Shown: piece after piece, positions 43,611-53,800 of the stretch
How the letters are laid out: every line of letters begins with the position of its first letter
Position numbering within the stretch: position 1 is the first letter of the stretch
Assembly: GCF_019931195.1 (NCBI RefSeq)
Contig: NZ_JAIOUO010000003.1
Location: forward strand, 496,001-560,000
From: Marinobacter sp. F4216
Lineage (GTDB): Bacteria > Pseudomonadota > Gammaproteobacteria > Pseudomonadales > Oleiphilaceae
Length of the DNA stretch: 64,000 nucleotides
Direction of reading: 5' to 3'
Made by a program: the position numbers and the translations under genes
Notes under the pieces: model-generated
What the model saw: the letters and a program-made list of their open reading frames with translations, nothing else
What the model was told of the DNA's origin: nothing
Databases searched by the model: none

Positions 43611-44828
43611 ATGCCCCGTAATACATGGCGTCAATTACCCGTTCTTCTTTTTACCGTTACCGTGCTGATTGCCTGCAGGGCCACCATCACCCCTGAGTGG
43701 GTCGCGACCTTTAACCCGAAAGCCAGTGAAGAGCCGGATCGTCTTGCCTGGTTCGACGACATGGCCGTCGACAGCTACGGCAACATCTTCGTTGCGGCCA
43801 GCACCATCAGAGCGTCCATGGAGCTTCACATCCACGACGTTGCGCTGGTGAAGTTTGATGCCTCCGGCAATCGAGTCTGGTCCCGAGTTCTGGACCTGTC
43901 CACCACTGGTTATGACAGTGACGACAGCCCTCTGAAGCTGGTATTGGATTCATCCGACAACAGCTACATGCTGCTGGAGCAGTTCCGGGTGGTCAGTGAT
44001 CAGGAGTCGGCAAGCGGCAACTATCTGATCAGCTTCGACGCCAACGGCAATGAACGCTGGCGAAAGGACCTGGGGGAGAACACCGAGTACCGCACGCTGA
44101 CCCTGGAAAACGACAAACTCTACGTCACGGGTGCCCAGACCCGGGTGTTCAACCTGGCCGGCAACCAGCTGCTTGCCATAGAACACCCCTACCATGTGGC
44201 CCGCTCCGTGGACGTGAACATGAACGGCGATATGGCTCTGGGTGGCGGCTCCGCCGTAACCCTTTTTAACGCCAGTGGCGCGCAGCTCTGGCACCAGCGA
44301 ATTTCCGATCGGGACTGGGCCTTTGGCGAAACCCGTTTTACCCAGCAGGGTGATCTGGTTGCCATCAATGCGCTGGAAGATAATGGCGCGTCGCACTTGT
44401 CCCGTTTCTCCGCGAGCGGCCAGCTGCTGTGGTCCAGGTCTTTCTCGCCCGCTTACGAGAGCTACGGTTTGCCCGGCCGACCGGCGGTGTTCGAAGACAA
44501 CCGTGGAGACCTCCTGCTGACGACATCCAATGAAGACGGCCATCGAATCGTCAAGCTCGATGCCGCAGGCCGGGTCATCTGGAACAAGCGGGAGAAGGGC
44601 ATTGTCAGTGATGCGGAGCTGTCCAACGGCGAGCTGTTCATCGTGGGTGACGGCATGAACGCCAAATACGATTCCGATGGCAACCGGGTGGCAGAATCCA
44701 GCCTTCGGGAGTATGTGCAGATCACCACCGGCAGCGTCGCAATCAATGGCAACCGCCTGTACGCCGGCTACAGCGTCAACCAGGACGGCACCTTCGTGCT
44801 GCACCTTTCCCAATACCTCAACCAGTAG
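43611..44828 (+). CDS. Beta-propeller lipoprotein
   Basis: 405-residue exported lipoprotein; lipobox LIAC near residue 21. The mature part consists of repeated strands with D-x-x-G-N and W-S-R/W-x-K motifs (KFDASGNRVWSR, SFDANGNERWRK, LFNASGAQLWHQ, RFSASGQLLWSR, KLDAAGRVIWNK, KYDSDGNRVA), about six repeats in the style of PQQ or YVTN propellers. Ligand and partner unknown. ATG at 43611 with AAGGA upstream is preferred over a start 36 codons earlier. Confidence 0.8.
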   Translation: MPRNTWRQLPVLLFTVTVLIACRATITPEWVATFNPKASEEPDRLAWFDDMAVDSYGNIFVAASTIRASMELHIHDVALVKFDASGNRVWSRVLDLSTTGYDSDDSPLKLVLDSSDNSYMLLEQFRVVSDQESASGNYLISFDANGNERWRKDLGENTEYRTLTLENDKLYVTGAQTRVFNLAGNQLLAIEHPYHVARSVDVNMNGDMALGGGSAVTLFNASGAQLWHQRISDRDWAFGETRFTQQGDLVAINALEDNGASHLSRFSASGQLLWSRSFSPAYESYGLPGRPAVFEDNRGDLLLTTSNEDGHRIVKLDAAGRVIWNKREKGIVSDAELSNGELFIVGDGMNAKYDSDGNRVAESSLREYVQITTGSVAINGNRLYAGYSVNQDGTFVLHLSQYLNQ

Positions 44829-44882
44829 CCACGAATCTGACCGGCGCTTTCTACGAGGAAAGCACCGGCCAGGGTGTTTCGG

Positions 44883-45578
44883 TCAGCCCGGAAGCGTTTT
44901 CAGAAACGCCTGAAGAGCAACCGGATCGGTGACCGTCACCCGGCCGTACTCCAGTTTCAGCAGCCCGGCCTCTTCGTACTGCTTGATCGCTCCATGAACG
45001 CCCTGCCGGGTCATGCCCATCATGTTGGCGATGTGCTCCCGGGTGAGCTGAAACGTGACCGGATGGGACGTCAGCCCATCGGCGCCCTGAAGCTGTGCCA
45101 GGAACAACAGACGTCGGCCGATCCGGGTGGCAATGCCCTGCAGGGCGTCGTCCGCAATGATGGACATGACCGACCACAGCCGCTGACTGATCAGATCCAG
45201 CACCTTCGGATAGGCTTGCGGGTAGGTTTCCAGCAGCCGGCGAAACCCTTCACCCGGCAACTCCACCAGTCGGGTTTTCTCGTGGGCGGTGGCGCCATAC
45301 ACCCTGGGCATTCCCGGTGAAAAGACCGCATCGCCGATCCAGGCCGGGGCCCCGAAAATAATCAGCGTGGCCTCCCGGCCTTCCGAGTTCACCGAACTGA
45401 TGCGCACCTGCCCCTGCGCGATCACACACAATGACGACTGCATGGAGCCCTTCTCATAGATGGGCTCGCCTTCGCCAAAGTTGCGCCAGCGGGCCATCAT
45501 CTCGGCCTCCGCGAAGCCTTTATCGGGCAGGCCACCCAACAGCGGGCAGGCTCTTAAAACATCGCTTAATTCAGACAT
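44883..45578 (-). CDS. Crp/Fnr family transcriptional regulator
   Basis: 231-residue regulator with a cyclic-nucleotide-binding-type domain (GEGEPIYEKGSMQSSLCVIAQGQVRI) and a winged helix (LTREHIANMMGMTRQGVHGAIKQYEEAGLLKLEYGRVTV). It lacks the N-terminal cysteine cluster of oxygen-sensing FNR. ATG at 45578 is used; an ATG two codons upstream is equally open. It is divergent from the aldolase/HD pair across 120 bp that holds a perfect inverted repeat. Confidence 0.9.
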   Translation of the reverse strand: MSELSDVLRACPLLGGLPDKGFAEAEMMARWRNFGEGEPIYEKGSMQSSLCVIAQGQVRISSVNSEGREATLIIFGAPAWIGDAVFSPGMPRVYGATAHEKTRLVELPGEGFRRLLETYPQAYPKVLDLISQRLWSVMSIIADDALQGIATRIGRRLLFLAQLQGADGLTSHPVTFQLTREHIANMMGMTRQGVHGAIKQYEEAGLLKLEYGRVTVTDPVALQAFLKTLPG

Positions 45579-45603
45579 GATCAAAACCTACGAACACCTG
45601 AAC

Positions 45604-45620
45604 CAAATGTAAACCATTTG
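45604..45620. promoter_or_regulatory. Candidate Crp/Fnr-family operator
   Basis: CAAATG (45604-45609) and CATTTG (45615-45620) are a perfect inverted repeat with five-base spacer in the divergent gap. TTGACA overlaps its right end (45618-45623) and could be the -35 of the aldolase promoter, which would put the regulator over the promoter. Site assignment is inference. Confidence 0.45.
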
Positions 45621-45698
45621 ACAGTGGATCGCTCCCTCCACGACCTAAACTGACGTCAGGAATCCCACAAGGGCAAACGAACAATGAAGGAGACCGCC

Positions 45699-46469
45699 AT
45701 GTCTGAGCGTATCGAAATCCCCTCCAAGAAAGACCAGGTCAGTGCCGAAGAGTGGCAGCTGCGTGTGGACCTGGCTGCCGCCTATCGCCTGATTGCGATG
45801 TACGGCTGGGACGATCTGATTTTTACCCACATCTCCGTGCGCATCCCGGGACCGGACCACCAGTTCCTGATCAACCCCTACGGCATGATGTTCGATGAAA
45901 TCACCGCATCCAGCCTGGTGCGCATCGACCAGGAAGGCAACAAGATCAACCCGGACGATTTCGATGTAAACCCAGCCGGTTTCACCATCCACAGCGCGGT
46001 TCATGCCGTTCGCGAAGACGCCGCCTGCGTGATGCACACCCATACCCGCGCAGGGGTTGCCGTTTCCGCCCAGTCGGAAGGGCTGCTTCCGCTGTCCCAG
46101 CAGAGCCTGTTCCCGCTCTCCAACCTGTCGTACCACGACTACGAAGGTGTGGCGCTGCGGGAAGATGAAAAGGCGCGCCTGCAGGCAGACCTGGGCACCA
46201 ACAACTTCATGATCCTGCGCAACCATGGCCTGCTGACCACCGGTTCCAGCGTGGCCGATGCGTTCCTGGGCATGTATGTCCTGCAGACAGCCTGCGAAAT
46301 CCAGATTCAGGCACTGTCGGGCAACCGGGAACTGACACCGGTACCTGCCGGTATTGTCGATACGATTCAGCAGCAGGCCTCGCAGGCAACTCGCGGCCTG
46401 GGTGGCAAACTGGCTTGGCCGGGACTGCTTCGCAAGCTGGACCGGGTGAACCCCGGCTACGAGAAGTAA
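45699..46469 (+). CDS. Class II aldolase/adducin family protein
   Basis: 256-residue class II aldolase-fold protein. Zinc histidines are HTHTR in CVMHTHTRAGVAV and the third His near FMILRNHGLLTTG; the conserved Y-P-G-M-like NPYGMMFDEI is also present. The adducin-like branch is often of unknown substrate. ATG at 45699 with GAAGGAG upstream. Thirteen bp before the HD-domain gene: same operon, probably acting on the same compound. Confidence 0.9.
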   Translation: MSERIEIPSKKDQVSAEEWQLRVDLAAAYRLIAMYGWDDLIFTHISVRIPGPDHQFLINPYGMMFDEITASSLVRIDQEGNKINPDDFDVNPAGFTIHSAVHAVREDAACVMHTHTRAGVAVSAQSEGLLPLSQQSLFPLSNLSYHDYEGVALREDEKARLQADLGTNNFMILRNHGLLTTGSSVADAFLGMYVLQTACEIQIQALSGNRELTPVPAGIVDTIQQQASQATRGLGGKLAWPGLLRKLDRVNPGYEK

Positions 46470-46481
46470 AGGAGATTTCTG

Positions 46482-47072
46482 ATGAGTGACGTTACTGCAC
46501 CCCAGGCCACCTTCACCCACATGAAGGACGGCACCGCCGAAGACTGGAAGATCATTGCCGATTCCTTTGGAAAATTTGCCCAGACCCTGCCCGACCGCAT
46601 CCTGGAACATCTCCAGCTGCTGAAGGGCGATTTTGGCGGCTTTCAGGTAGACAGGCTGACCCATTGCCTGCAAACCGCCACCCTGGCCCACCGGGATGGC
46701 AAAGATGACGAGTACGTCGTGTGCGCCCTGCTGCACGACATCGGTGACACCCTCGGTACCTATAACCATGCCGACGTTGCCGCCGTGCTGCTGGAACCAT
46801 TCGTGAGCGACGCTAACCACTGGATGATCAAGCACCACGCCATCTTCCAGGGCTACCACTTCTTCCATTACCTGGGCATGGACCGTGACATGCGGAACGA
46901 ATACAAAGAACATCCGCACTTCAAGCGGACAATCGAATTCGTCAGCAAGTACGACTCTCCGGCCTTTGATCCGGAGGCGGAAACCCTGCCTCTGTCCTAC
47001 TTCGAACCAATGGTTCGCAAAGTGTTCGCAGAGCCAAGAAAGTCCCTGTACAAGGACGCTCACACCGACTGA
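46482..47072 (+). CDS. HD-domain protein, possible diiron oxygenase type
   Basis: 196-residue protein with the HD core ALLHDIGDTLGTYNHADVAAVLL and MIKHHAIFQGYHFFHY, plus an upstream histidine in LTHCLQTATLAHRDG. The pattern is H...HD...H...H...D, as in HD-fold phosphohydrolases and in PhnZ/MIOX-type mixed-valent diiron oxygenases. The pairing with an aldolase-fold partner fits small-molecule catabolism more than signalling. Which activity it has is undecided. AAGGAG lies eight bases ahead of the ATG. Confidence 0.8.
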   Translation: MSDVTAPQATFTHMKDGTAEDWKIIADSFGKFAQTLPDRILEHLQLLKGDFGGFQVDRLTHCLQTATLAHRDGKDDEYVVCALLHDIGDTLGTYNHADVAAVLLEPFVSDANHWMIKHHAIFQGYHFFHYLGMDRDMRNEYKEHPHFKRTIEFVSKYDSPAFDPEAETLPLSYFEPMVRKVFAEPRKSLYKDAHTD

Positions 47073-47080
47073 GTGAACAA

Positions 47081-47113
47081 CCGAAGGGGCAAAATGCCCC
47101 TTCGGATCTTTTT
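47081..47113 (+). terminator. Rho-independent terminator
   Basis: CCGAAGGGGCA and its exact complement TGCCCCTTCGG with a three-base loop, then ATCTTTTTCC. Ends the aldolase/HD-domain operon. Confidence 0.92.
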
Positions 47114-47238
47114 CCTTCATCCCCCACAAGCCCCACCAGCGGTCGACAGCCACCCCTGACCGGACTAGAGTTAAATCAGGTTGTGGGGCGTTTTATCACT
47201 GCACCCCACCAAGAGAACGATGCTCGGGGGGCCGCACC

Positions 47239-48075
47239 ATGCCGGACTTAACACCAGAGCAACTCGAACAGGTCGCGCAGGAGTACGACCGACGCCTCAC
47301 CCCAACACTGTTTGTTCCCTGGAATTTCCAGACCCTCGAACACGCTCACCTGAAACCGGGTTTCAACGTGCTCGATGTGGCCTGCGGCCCGGGCGAACTA
47401 ACCCTCGGCGCTGCACGACAGGTCGCCCCAGACGGGCAAGTCATCGGTTATGACCTGAATCCGGGCATGCTCGCGGTAGCCCGCCGAAAATCCGCCGACA
47501 TAACGTGGCAACAGGGTGACGCAGAAGTCCTTCCCTTCGACGACAACCAGTTTGATGCCGTGCTCTGCCAGTTCGGGCTGATGCTGCTTGAGCATCCGGC
47601 AACCGCGTTACGAGAAATGATTCGGGTGCTCAAACCCAAACACCATCTGGTGGTGACGGTGTTTGATGGTTTCGACCAGCAGCCGGTCTACCGGACCCTT
47701 TCTGAAATCTACACACAGGTCGTATCACCCGAAGTCGGCCATCTATTGGCGGCCCCCTTTTCACTCGGCGACCCGGACACGCTGGACGACCTCTTCACCC
47801 AGGCCGGCATTCACGATTACAGCAGGATACGCCTGATGGAGACGGCCCGATTCCCGAGCCTGACCGATCTGGTGCAGGCCGATATCCGGGGCTGGTTTCC
47901 GTTTGCCGGTGTGGCGCTGACGGACGAGCAGACCGAAGCGGTCATTCGAGAGGCCGAATCCGCGCTGTCTGCATATCAGCTTCCGGATGGCACCGTGGAG
48001 TTTAGCGTGCCGGCGCACATCATCACGGCAACCAAGGCGCTGGCACCGGACGATGGCGAACGTCTGGCGATCTAA
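47239..48075 (+). CDS. Class I SAM-dependent methyltransferase
   Basis: 278-residue methyltransferase. SAM site VLDVACGPGELTLGAAR near residue 49, GYDLNPGMLAVARRK and WQQGDAEVLPFDDNQFDAVLCQFGLMLLEHP, as in UbiE-like enzymes. The C-terminal 100 residues are variable and probably set the substrate. Alone between the terminator at 47081 and a convergent gene. Confidence 0.88.
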   Translation: MPDLTPEQLEQVAQEYDRRLTPTLFVPWNFQTLEHAHLKPGFNVLDVACGPGELTLGAARQVAPDGQVIGYDLNPGMLAVARRKSADITWQQGDAEVLPFDDNQFDAVLCQFGLMLLEHPATALREMIRVLKPKHHLVVTVFDGFDQQPVYRTLSEIYTQVVSPEVGHLLAAPFSLGDPDTLDDLFTQAGIHDYSRIRLMETARFPSLTDLVQADIRGWFPFAGVALTDEQTEAVIREAESALSAYQLPDGTVEFSVPAHIITATKALAPDDGERLAI

Positions 48076-48127
48076 GTTCGTTGTTTGACAGAAAACGACG
48101 GGGAAAGGTGTTGGTCACGGGAATGGG

Positions 48128-49039
48128 TCAGGAAGAGACCAGCCGGTATCCTGCCGAAGTCAGACGATTGGCCAAAGCCTCAATATGCGCCGGACTCACT
48201 TCGCAACAGCCTCCAACGAGGGTCGCGCCTTGCTCTACCCAGCGAAGCGCGTGCTCAGCGTAGGCGTCGGGACCGAGATCCGAGCGTGCCGTAAGGATAT
48301 CCACGGTGCCGCCCGCTTGCAGCTTGGGCGCAGATTCGAAGCCATTGGCGTAACCGCCAAACGGAATGCCGAGCCCGGCCAGTTCGGCCATGGCGGTGGT
48401 GACTGCCTCGGGGGCCGAGCAATTGACCAGGACCCGCTCGGCACCGACAGCCGCGACCTCCCGGGCCGCCTCGACCAACGATTCGCCGGAGCGGAGGCGA
48501 CTGCCGTCCTCGTCGTCCACGGTGAAAGCGGTCCACACCGGCAGATTGCTTTCCGCTGCGGCGACGGTCGCCATCCGCGCCTCCCGTGCCAGAGAGAGGG
48601 TCTCACAGATAAAACAATCGACGCCTTTGGCCTGGGCCGCCACGATGCGGCGATAATCCCGCAGGCAGGTGGCATCGTCAGGCACCAGTTCATAATGGTA
48701 ACTCGCCACCAGCGGCGGCAGGCAGCCAGCAATGCGCACGTCCTTTCCGCTTTCTTCACGGGCCCGGGCGGCGGCGATGAGCGCCGCGGCCTGCAGCGGC
48801 TCGAACCAACCGGACTCACCATCGCGGGTCAGACGCTGCGGCGTGGCACTGTAGCTGTTGAGCGTGATGACACGGGCGCCCGCCTCGATGAATTCCCGAT
48901 GGACGGTTTGAACCAGGTCCGGCTCATCCAGCATCACCTGAGCCGACCAGAGAGGCGAAACCGGGTGGCGACTGCGCCGCACAAACTCCTGTCCCATGCC
49001 TCCGTCCAACAGTACGATTTGCCGATTGTGAGCAGTCAT
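48128..49039 (-). CDS. Homocysteine S-methyltransferase family protein
   Basis: 303-residue TIM-barrel methyltransferase. LLDGGMGQEFVRR at the start, LVNCSAPEAVTTAM and LVGGCCEVSPAHI at the end, supplying three zinc cysteines (C in NCS, GGCCE). It resembles MmuM or the N-terminal unit of MetH and is predicted to transfer a methyl group to homocysteine, but its donor is not evident. ATG at 49039; a TTG lies one codon upstream. Confidence 0.9.
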   Translation of the reverse strand: MTAHNRQIVLLDGGMGQEFVRRSRHPVSPLWSAQVMLDEPDLVQTVHREFIEAGARVITLNSYSATPQRLTRDGESGWFEPLQAAALIAAARAREESGKDVRIAGCLPPLVASYHYELVPDDATCLRDYRRIVAAQAKGVDCFICETLSLAREARMATVAAAESNLPVWTAFTVDDEDGSRLRSGESLVEAAREVAAVGAERVLVNCSAPEAVTTAMAELAGLGIPFGGYANGFESAPKLQAGGTVDILTARSDLGPDAYAEHALRWVEQGATLVGGCCEVSPAHIEALANRLTSAGYRLVSS

Positions 49040-49098
49040 CAAGTAGGGTTACCTGTCGTCATTGGGGAAACGGAGTCGATCGTTTTATAGCTGCCTGA

Positions 49099-49434
49099 CT
49101 ACACCTTCTTAACAAACTTGGCTGTCACCATCATTTCGCCCGCCCCCGGCAGTTTGCAGTCAAGTTCGTGATCCTTGCCTTCGACAATTCTTCGAATCAC
49201 TGTCTTGGTGCCGATTTTCAGCACTTGCGAGCTGCCCTTTACCTTCAGGTCTTTGATCAAAGTGACTTTATCGCCCTCTTCCAGGACAGTCCCGTTGGCA
49301 TCCCGGACAACGAATGCGTCTTCCGCAGCTACCTCCGATGGATTCCACTCGTGTGCGCATTCGGGGCAGACAAGATTCGATTGGTCTTCATACACGTACA
49401 CGGATTGGCATTTGGGGCAAGGTGGAAGTGACAT
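49099..49434 (-). CDS. yjdM: Zinc ribbon protein YjdM (PhnA family)
   Basis: 111-residue protein, the same length as E. coli YjdM. CPKC and CPEC at residues 6-9 and 23-26 form a zinc ribbon, followed by [34 protein letters not shown] and the [19 protein letters not shown]3-like domain. Despite the old PhnA name, there is no phosphonate operon here. Function unclear. Confidence 0.94.
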   Translation of the reverse strand: MSLPPCPKCQSVYVYEDQSNLVCPECAHEWNPSEVAAEDAFVVRDANGTVLEEGDKVTLIKDLKVKGSSQVLKIGTKTVIRRIVEGKDHELDCKLPGAGEMMVTAKFVKKV

Positions 49435-49518
49435 AGCGGTTGTTTCTCTCATCTCTGGGTACATGAATGTGTATGCGGCGCCTGCTGAAACTGAACGCCG
49501 CAGGCCCCGGTCTGCGGC

Positions 49519-50085
49519 TCAGTCGGGAAGATGCTCGCGGATAATCTCGTAGATGGCAGGCCGGTTCTCGGCGATTTCTTCCCGGGTCAGCCCTTCCAGC
49601 GAATGCGGGTACTTCAGCCACGCTTCGGTTTCATGCATATAGTAGTCCGGGATTCGGTCCGTCTGGTTCCGACTGGGCTTGTAATAGGGAACCGCAACAC
49701 GAATGTCGGCCGGCGTATTGAGGCGGGCCCGGGTGCGCAGCTCGTTGATAATGGCTTCAATCGAGCGCCCGGTGTCGTAGACATCGTCCACGATCAGCAG
49801 GCGGTCCTCATGCCGTACGTTCTTGACCAGGTAGTTCAGACCAAATACCTTGACCTCCCGACTCTGCTCATCAATTCCGCTGTAGGACGACGTGCGGATG
49901 GCAATGTTGTCCGTGCTGATACCGTGGAAGTCGAGGAACTCCTGAACGGCGGTTCCGATGGGGGCTCCGCCACGCCACACGGCAATCATGAAGGTAGGCC
50001 GGAATCCGCTGGCAACGATGTTGGCAGCCAGACGATAGGAGTCCTCCAGAAGTCCCTGCGCGGTCAGATACTGTTTCTTGCTCAT
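49519..50085 (-). CDS. Phosphoribosyltransferase family protein A
   Basis: 188-residue protein of the hypoxanthine/xanthine phosphoribosyltransferase type. PRPP motif LLIVDDVYDTGRSIEAI near residue 95, preceded by MIAVWRGGAPIG and followed by a C-terminal region WLKYPHSLEG. Paralogue of the divergent gene at 50194 with the same layout. Base or substrate not assigned. Confidence 0.88.
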   Translation of the reverse strand: MSKKQYLTAQGLLEDSYRLAANIVASGFRPTFMIAVWRGGAPIGTAVQEFLDFHGISTDNIAIRTSSYSGIDEQSREVKVFGLNYLVKNVRHEDRLLIVDDVYDTGRSIEAIINELRTRARLNTPADIRVAVPYYKPSRNQTDRIPDYYMHETEAWLKYPHSLEGLTREEIAENRPAIYEIIREHLPD

Positions 50086-50193
50086 GTGCCGATGGGTCTC
50101 TCACGAGTCGCAATTTCGGGGCGATCGGGTATATTCTCGCTCCAGTGCCCACTTGGCAACCGTCAGACGAAAAAAGGGGCAACCAGGATTAGC

Positions 50194-50784
50194 ATGAACA
50201 AACACTATCTGGAAGAAGAAGACTTGATCCTCGATGCCTTCAGGCTGGGCGTAGAGATATTCAAGAGTGGTTTCCGCCCCACCTTTATCGTGGGTCTGTG
50301 GCGCGGGGGCAGCTCCATCGGCATCTACGTCCAGGAATGCCTGCAGACACTTGGCGTCCAGACAGACCACATCGCCGTACGCACGTCCTACCGGGGGCAA
50401 CCCTACTACCACAACATGGTGGCCTCTCCGAACACGGAAATCCGGGTGCACGGCACCCAGTACCTGCTGGAAAACCTGAACGCGGACGACGGTCTGCTGA
50501 TTGTGGATGACGTCTTCAGCACGGGCCTGAACATCAAGGCTGTGATCGACAAGCTGGAGCGCAACTGCAAGCGCAACATGGCCCGGGAGCTGAAAGTCGC
50601 CACTCTGTGGCAGCGTCCCGCGTACAACCAAACCAACCTGCAGCCTGATTACTGCCTGCACCGCACCGATGACTGGCTGGTGTTTCCTTACGAGTTGAAT
50701 GGCCTGACCATGGAGGAGATTCGGGAACACAAGCCCTTTGTGGAGCCGATACTGGATACCTGCAAAAAACGCCCGGGGGCATAA
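50194..50784 (+). CDS. Phosphoribosyltransferase family protein B
   Basis: 196-residue paralogue of the divergent gene. GLWRGGSSIG, LLIVDDVFSTGLNIKAVIDKLERN (PRPP motif, S for D and L for R at two positions) and WLVFPYELNGLTMEEIREHKP are collinear with the partner. AGGGGCAACCAGGATT precedes ATG 50194. The stop lies in the loop of a strong terminator. Substrate not assigned. Confidence 0.88.
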   Translation: MNKHYLEEEDLILDAFRLGVEIFKSGFRPTFIVGLWRGGSSIGIYVQECLQTLGVQTDHIAVRTSYRGQPYYHNMVASPNTEIRVHGTQYLLENLNADDGLLIVDDVFSTGLNIKAVIDKLERNCKRNMARELKVATLWQRPAYNQTNLQPDYCLHRTDDWLVFPYELNGLTMEEIREHKPFVEPILDTCKKRPGA

Positions 50785-50801
50785 CCACCGGGCGTTTTTT
50801 T
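50764..50801. terminator. Bidirectional terminator overlapping a stop codon
   Basis: AAAAAACGCCCGG (50764-50776) pairs with CCGGGCGTTTTTTT (50788-50801). The TAA of phosphoribosyltransferase B is in the 11-base loop. T tracts exist on both strands, so it also serves the convergent putA transcript. Confidence 0.92.
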
Positions 50802-50816
50802 ATCTGCCGACTGAGC

Positions 50817-53800
50817 TTATTCGGCAGCCGCAATCAGGCTGGCGTTACCACCGGCTGCGGTGGTGTCCACACACAGGTGACGCTCAATCACGAAGCGCTG
50901 ATCCAGCTTGTGCTCGGTTATCAACGGCAGCAGAGCACCATCACGCTTGGACAGGGCCAGACGATATTCCCGCAGCAGGGACTGATCCGCACAGCTCACC
51001 ACCGCTTCGAAACCGCTCGCCTGCGTCAGCGCATCCGATGCCAGCAAGCCCTCGGCGCCCGTGATCGGCAGGCCAGCCCTGGCGGCATCCTTCACAGCAC
51101 CTTCGATACCGGACGCAATGACCACCACCTGGTTGCCCTGTGACAGGGCCGTGCCGGCCTGCTCAAGAGCTGTTGCCCGATCCGGACCAAGACACAGGAC
51201 CACACCACGCGCGTGGTTAGACAAACGGTTCAGCTCACCGGTCGGCCCGGGCAACTCTTCCTTGTGCGCGTCCAGCGGGGCCGGAACAGCGCCAAAAATC
51301 GGCTTGATCAGAGCTTCGCGAGCCTCCGGCCTCGGTGCCTTCATGGCCCCTACCTGATCAATCAGCTTTTGCAGCTTGCTCGCGCCAATGCTCTTGGCGC
51401 CGGTGTCGGCTGAAACCACGGTCGTTTCGCCCTTCATAAAGCGACGAACGTACTGAGGACCACCCGCTTTCGGGCCTGTGCCAGACAACCCCTCACCACC
51501 AAACGGCTGGGAGCCGACGATGGCACCGATCTGGTTCCGGTTGATGTAGGTGTTACCGACCTTGATGCGGCTGGCCACGTGCTCGACCCGGCGATCCACC
51601 CGGCTGTGCATACCAAAGGTCAGGCCGTAGCCCTTGGCATTGATGCTATCAACCACCTTGTCCAGATCCTTGGCTTCGAAGGTGGCCACGTGCAGTACCG
51701 GACCGAAGATCTCCTCTTCCAGCTCTTCGATACCGGACACCTTCAGCACCGCCGGCGACACAAACAGGCCGTTATCGGGCACCGGCAGTTTCTTCAGCAG
51801 TTTGCCCTGATCCTCGAACTTTTTGCAGTGGTCGACGATCTTCTTGCGAGCGGTTTCATCAATGACCGGGCCCACGTCTGTGGACAACAGCCACGGGTCA
51901 CCGATGCCCAGCTCCTCCATGGCGCCGTAAAGCATTTCCAGCAGGTGATCGGCGATGTCCTTCTGCACATACAGCATGCGCAGGGCGGAACAGCGCTGGC
52001 CCGCACTCTGGAAGGAGGACGCCAGGACATCACGCACCACCTGCTCCGGCAGCGCGGTGGAGTCGACGATCATGGCGTTCAGACCACCGGTTTCGGCCAC
52101 CAGTGGCGCATCCGGCGCCATGTTTTCAGACATGACCTTGTTGATGCGCTGGGCCGTCGCAGTGGAGCCGGTGAAGCACACACCGGTCACCCGGGAGTCG
52201 GAAGTCAGTGCCGCACCCACAGTGGCACCGGTGCCCGGTACCAGCTGGATGGCGTCTTTCGGGATACCCGCTTCGTACATCAGCTCAACCGCCCGGTAGG
52301 CGATCAGCGCGGTCTGCTCGGCCGGCTTGGCCAGCACGGTGTTACCCACCGCCAGGTTGGCCAGGATCTGGCCGGTGAAGATGGCCAGCGGGAAGTTCCA
52401 CGGTGAAATACAGCAGATAACGCCGCGGGCTTCACCGTCATCTTTGTAGCGAACACATTCGTCGGCATAGAACTGGGCAAAGTCTACCGCCTCGCGAATC
52501 TCAGCCACGGCATCCAGCAGGGACTTGCCAGCTTCCCGGGTGGTCAGGGCAAAGAGTTCGTGGGCGTGTTCTTCATACAGGTCACCAACCTTGCGAACAC
52601 AGGCGGCGCGTTCTTCGGCGGACACTCCAGACCAGCCTTTAAAGCCGTCCTGTGCAGCCTTGATCGCAGTATCCACATCGGCGTCGGAAGCCTGGGTCAT
52701 GTGGCCCACCAGGTCGTCCGGGTTGGCCGGGTTACGAACCACCTGAACCTCGCCACCGGCAACCTCACCGGCGATCAGCGGGCCACCTTTCCAGCGATGA
52801 TCCTTGAAGGCACCACGGCCGGCTTCGACCTCTTCCACGGTAACCGGGTCAGTAATGTCCCAGCCCTTGGAGTTGCGACGCTTGTCGCCAAACAGCTTGA
52901 ACGGATGAACGATCGCCTTGCTGGAAATGTTGTCCCCCATCGCCACGACCACATCAATGGGATCCTTGGCGATTTCCTCCGGCGTAATGCTGGTGTCGAC
53001 AATCTGGTTCACGAAGGAACTGTTGGCCCCGTTTTCCAGCAGTCGGCGAACCAGGTACGCCAGCAGATCTTTGTGGGGGCCAACCGGTGCATAGATCCGG
53101 CAGGGAACACCACTGACAGCGATCACCTCATCGTGCAGGGACTCGCCCATCCCGTGCAGGCGCTGAAACTCGTAGTTCTTCACGCCCTTGGCGTTCGCCA
53201 GCTCCAGGATGGCGGACACCGAGTGCGCGTTGTGGGTGGCGAACTGCGGGTAGATGCGGTCGGCCATGTTGAGCAACTGGGTTGCGCAGGACATGTAGGA
53301 CACGTCACTGCAGGCCTTGCGGGTAAAGACCGGAAATCCGTCCAGACCCATCACCTGGGAGCGTTTGATCTCGGCATCCCAGTAGGCGCCTTTGACCAGG
53401 CGCACCATGATCTTGCGGTCGTACTTCTCGGACAGGGCATACAACCAGTCCAGAACAAAGGAGGCTCGCTTGCCGTAGGCCTGCACCACCACACCGAAGC
53501 CATCCCAGCCGGCCAGTTCGGGATCGGAAACCAGTGCTTCGATGATGTCCAGTGACAGGTCCAGCCGGTCCTGTTCCTCGGCGTCAATATTGAAGCCCAT
53601 GTTAGCGGCTTTGGCCTTGCGCACCAGATCGCGGGCACGGGGCACCAACTCATTCATGACCCGCTCTTTATTGCCGTACTCGTAGCGAGCCAGCAAGGCG
53701 GACAGCTTGACGGAGATACCGGCGTTCTTGCGAACATCGTCCTTGCAGGATTTGGCGATGCTTTCGATCGCCTTGGAGTAGGCGTCGTAGTAACGCTTGG

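Noticed and set aside
45645..47153. 502-residue minus-strand frame over the aldolase and HD-domain genes
   Set aside because: Shadow of two well-supported plus-strand genes that have clear motifs, ribosome sites and a terminator.
52560..53555. 331-residue plus-strand frame inside putA
   Set aside because: Shadow of putA; no independent signal.
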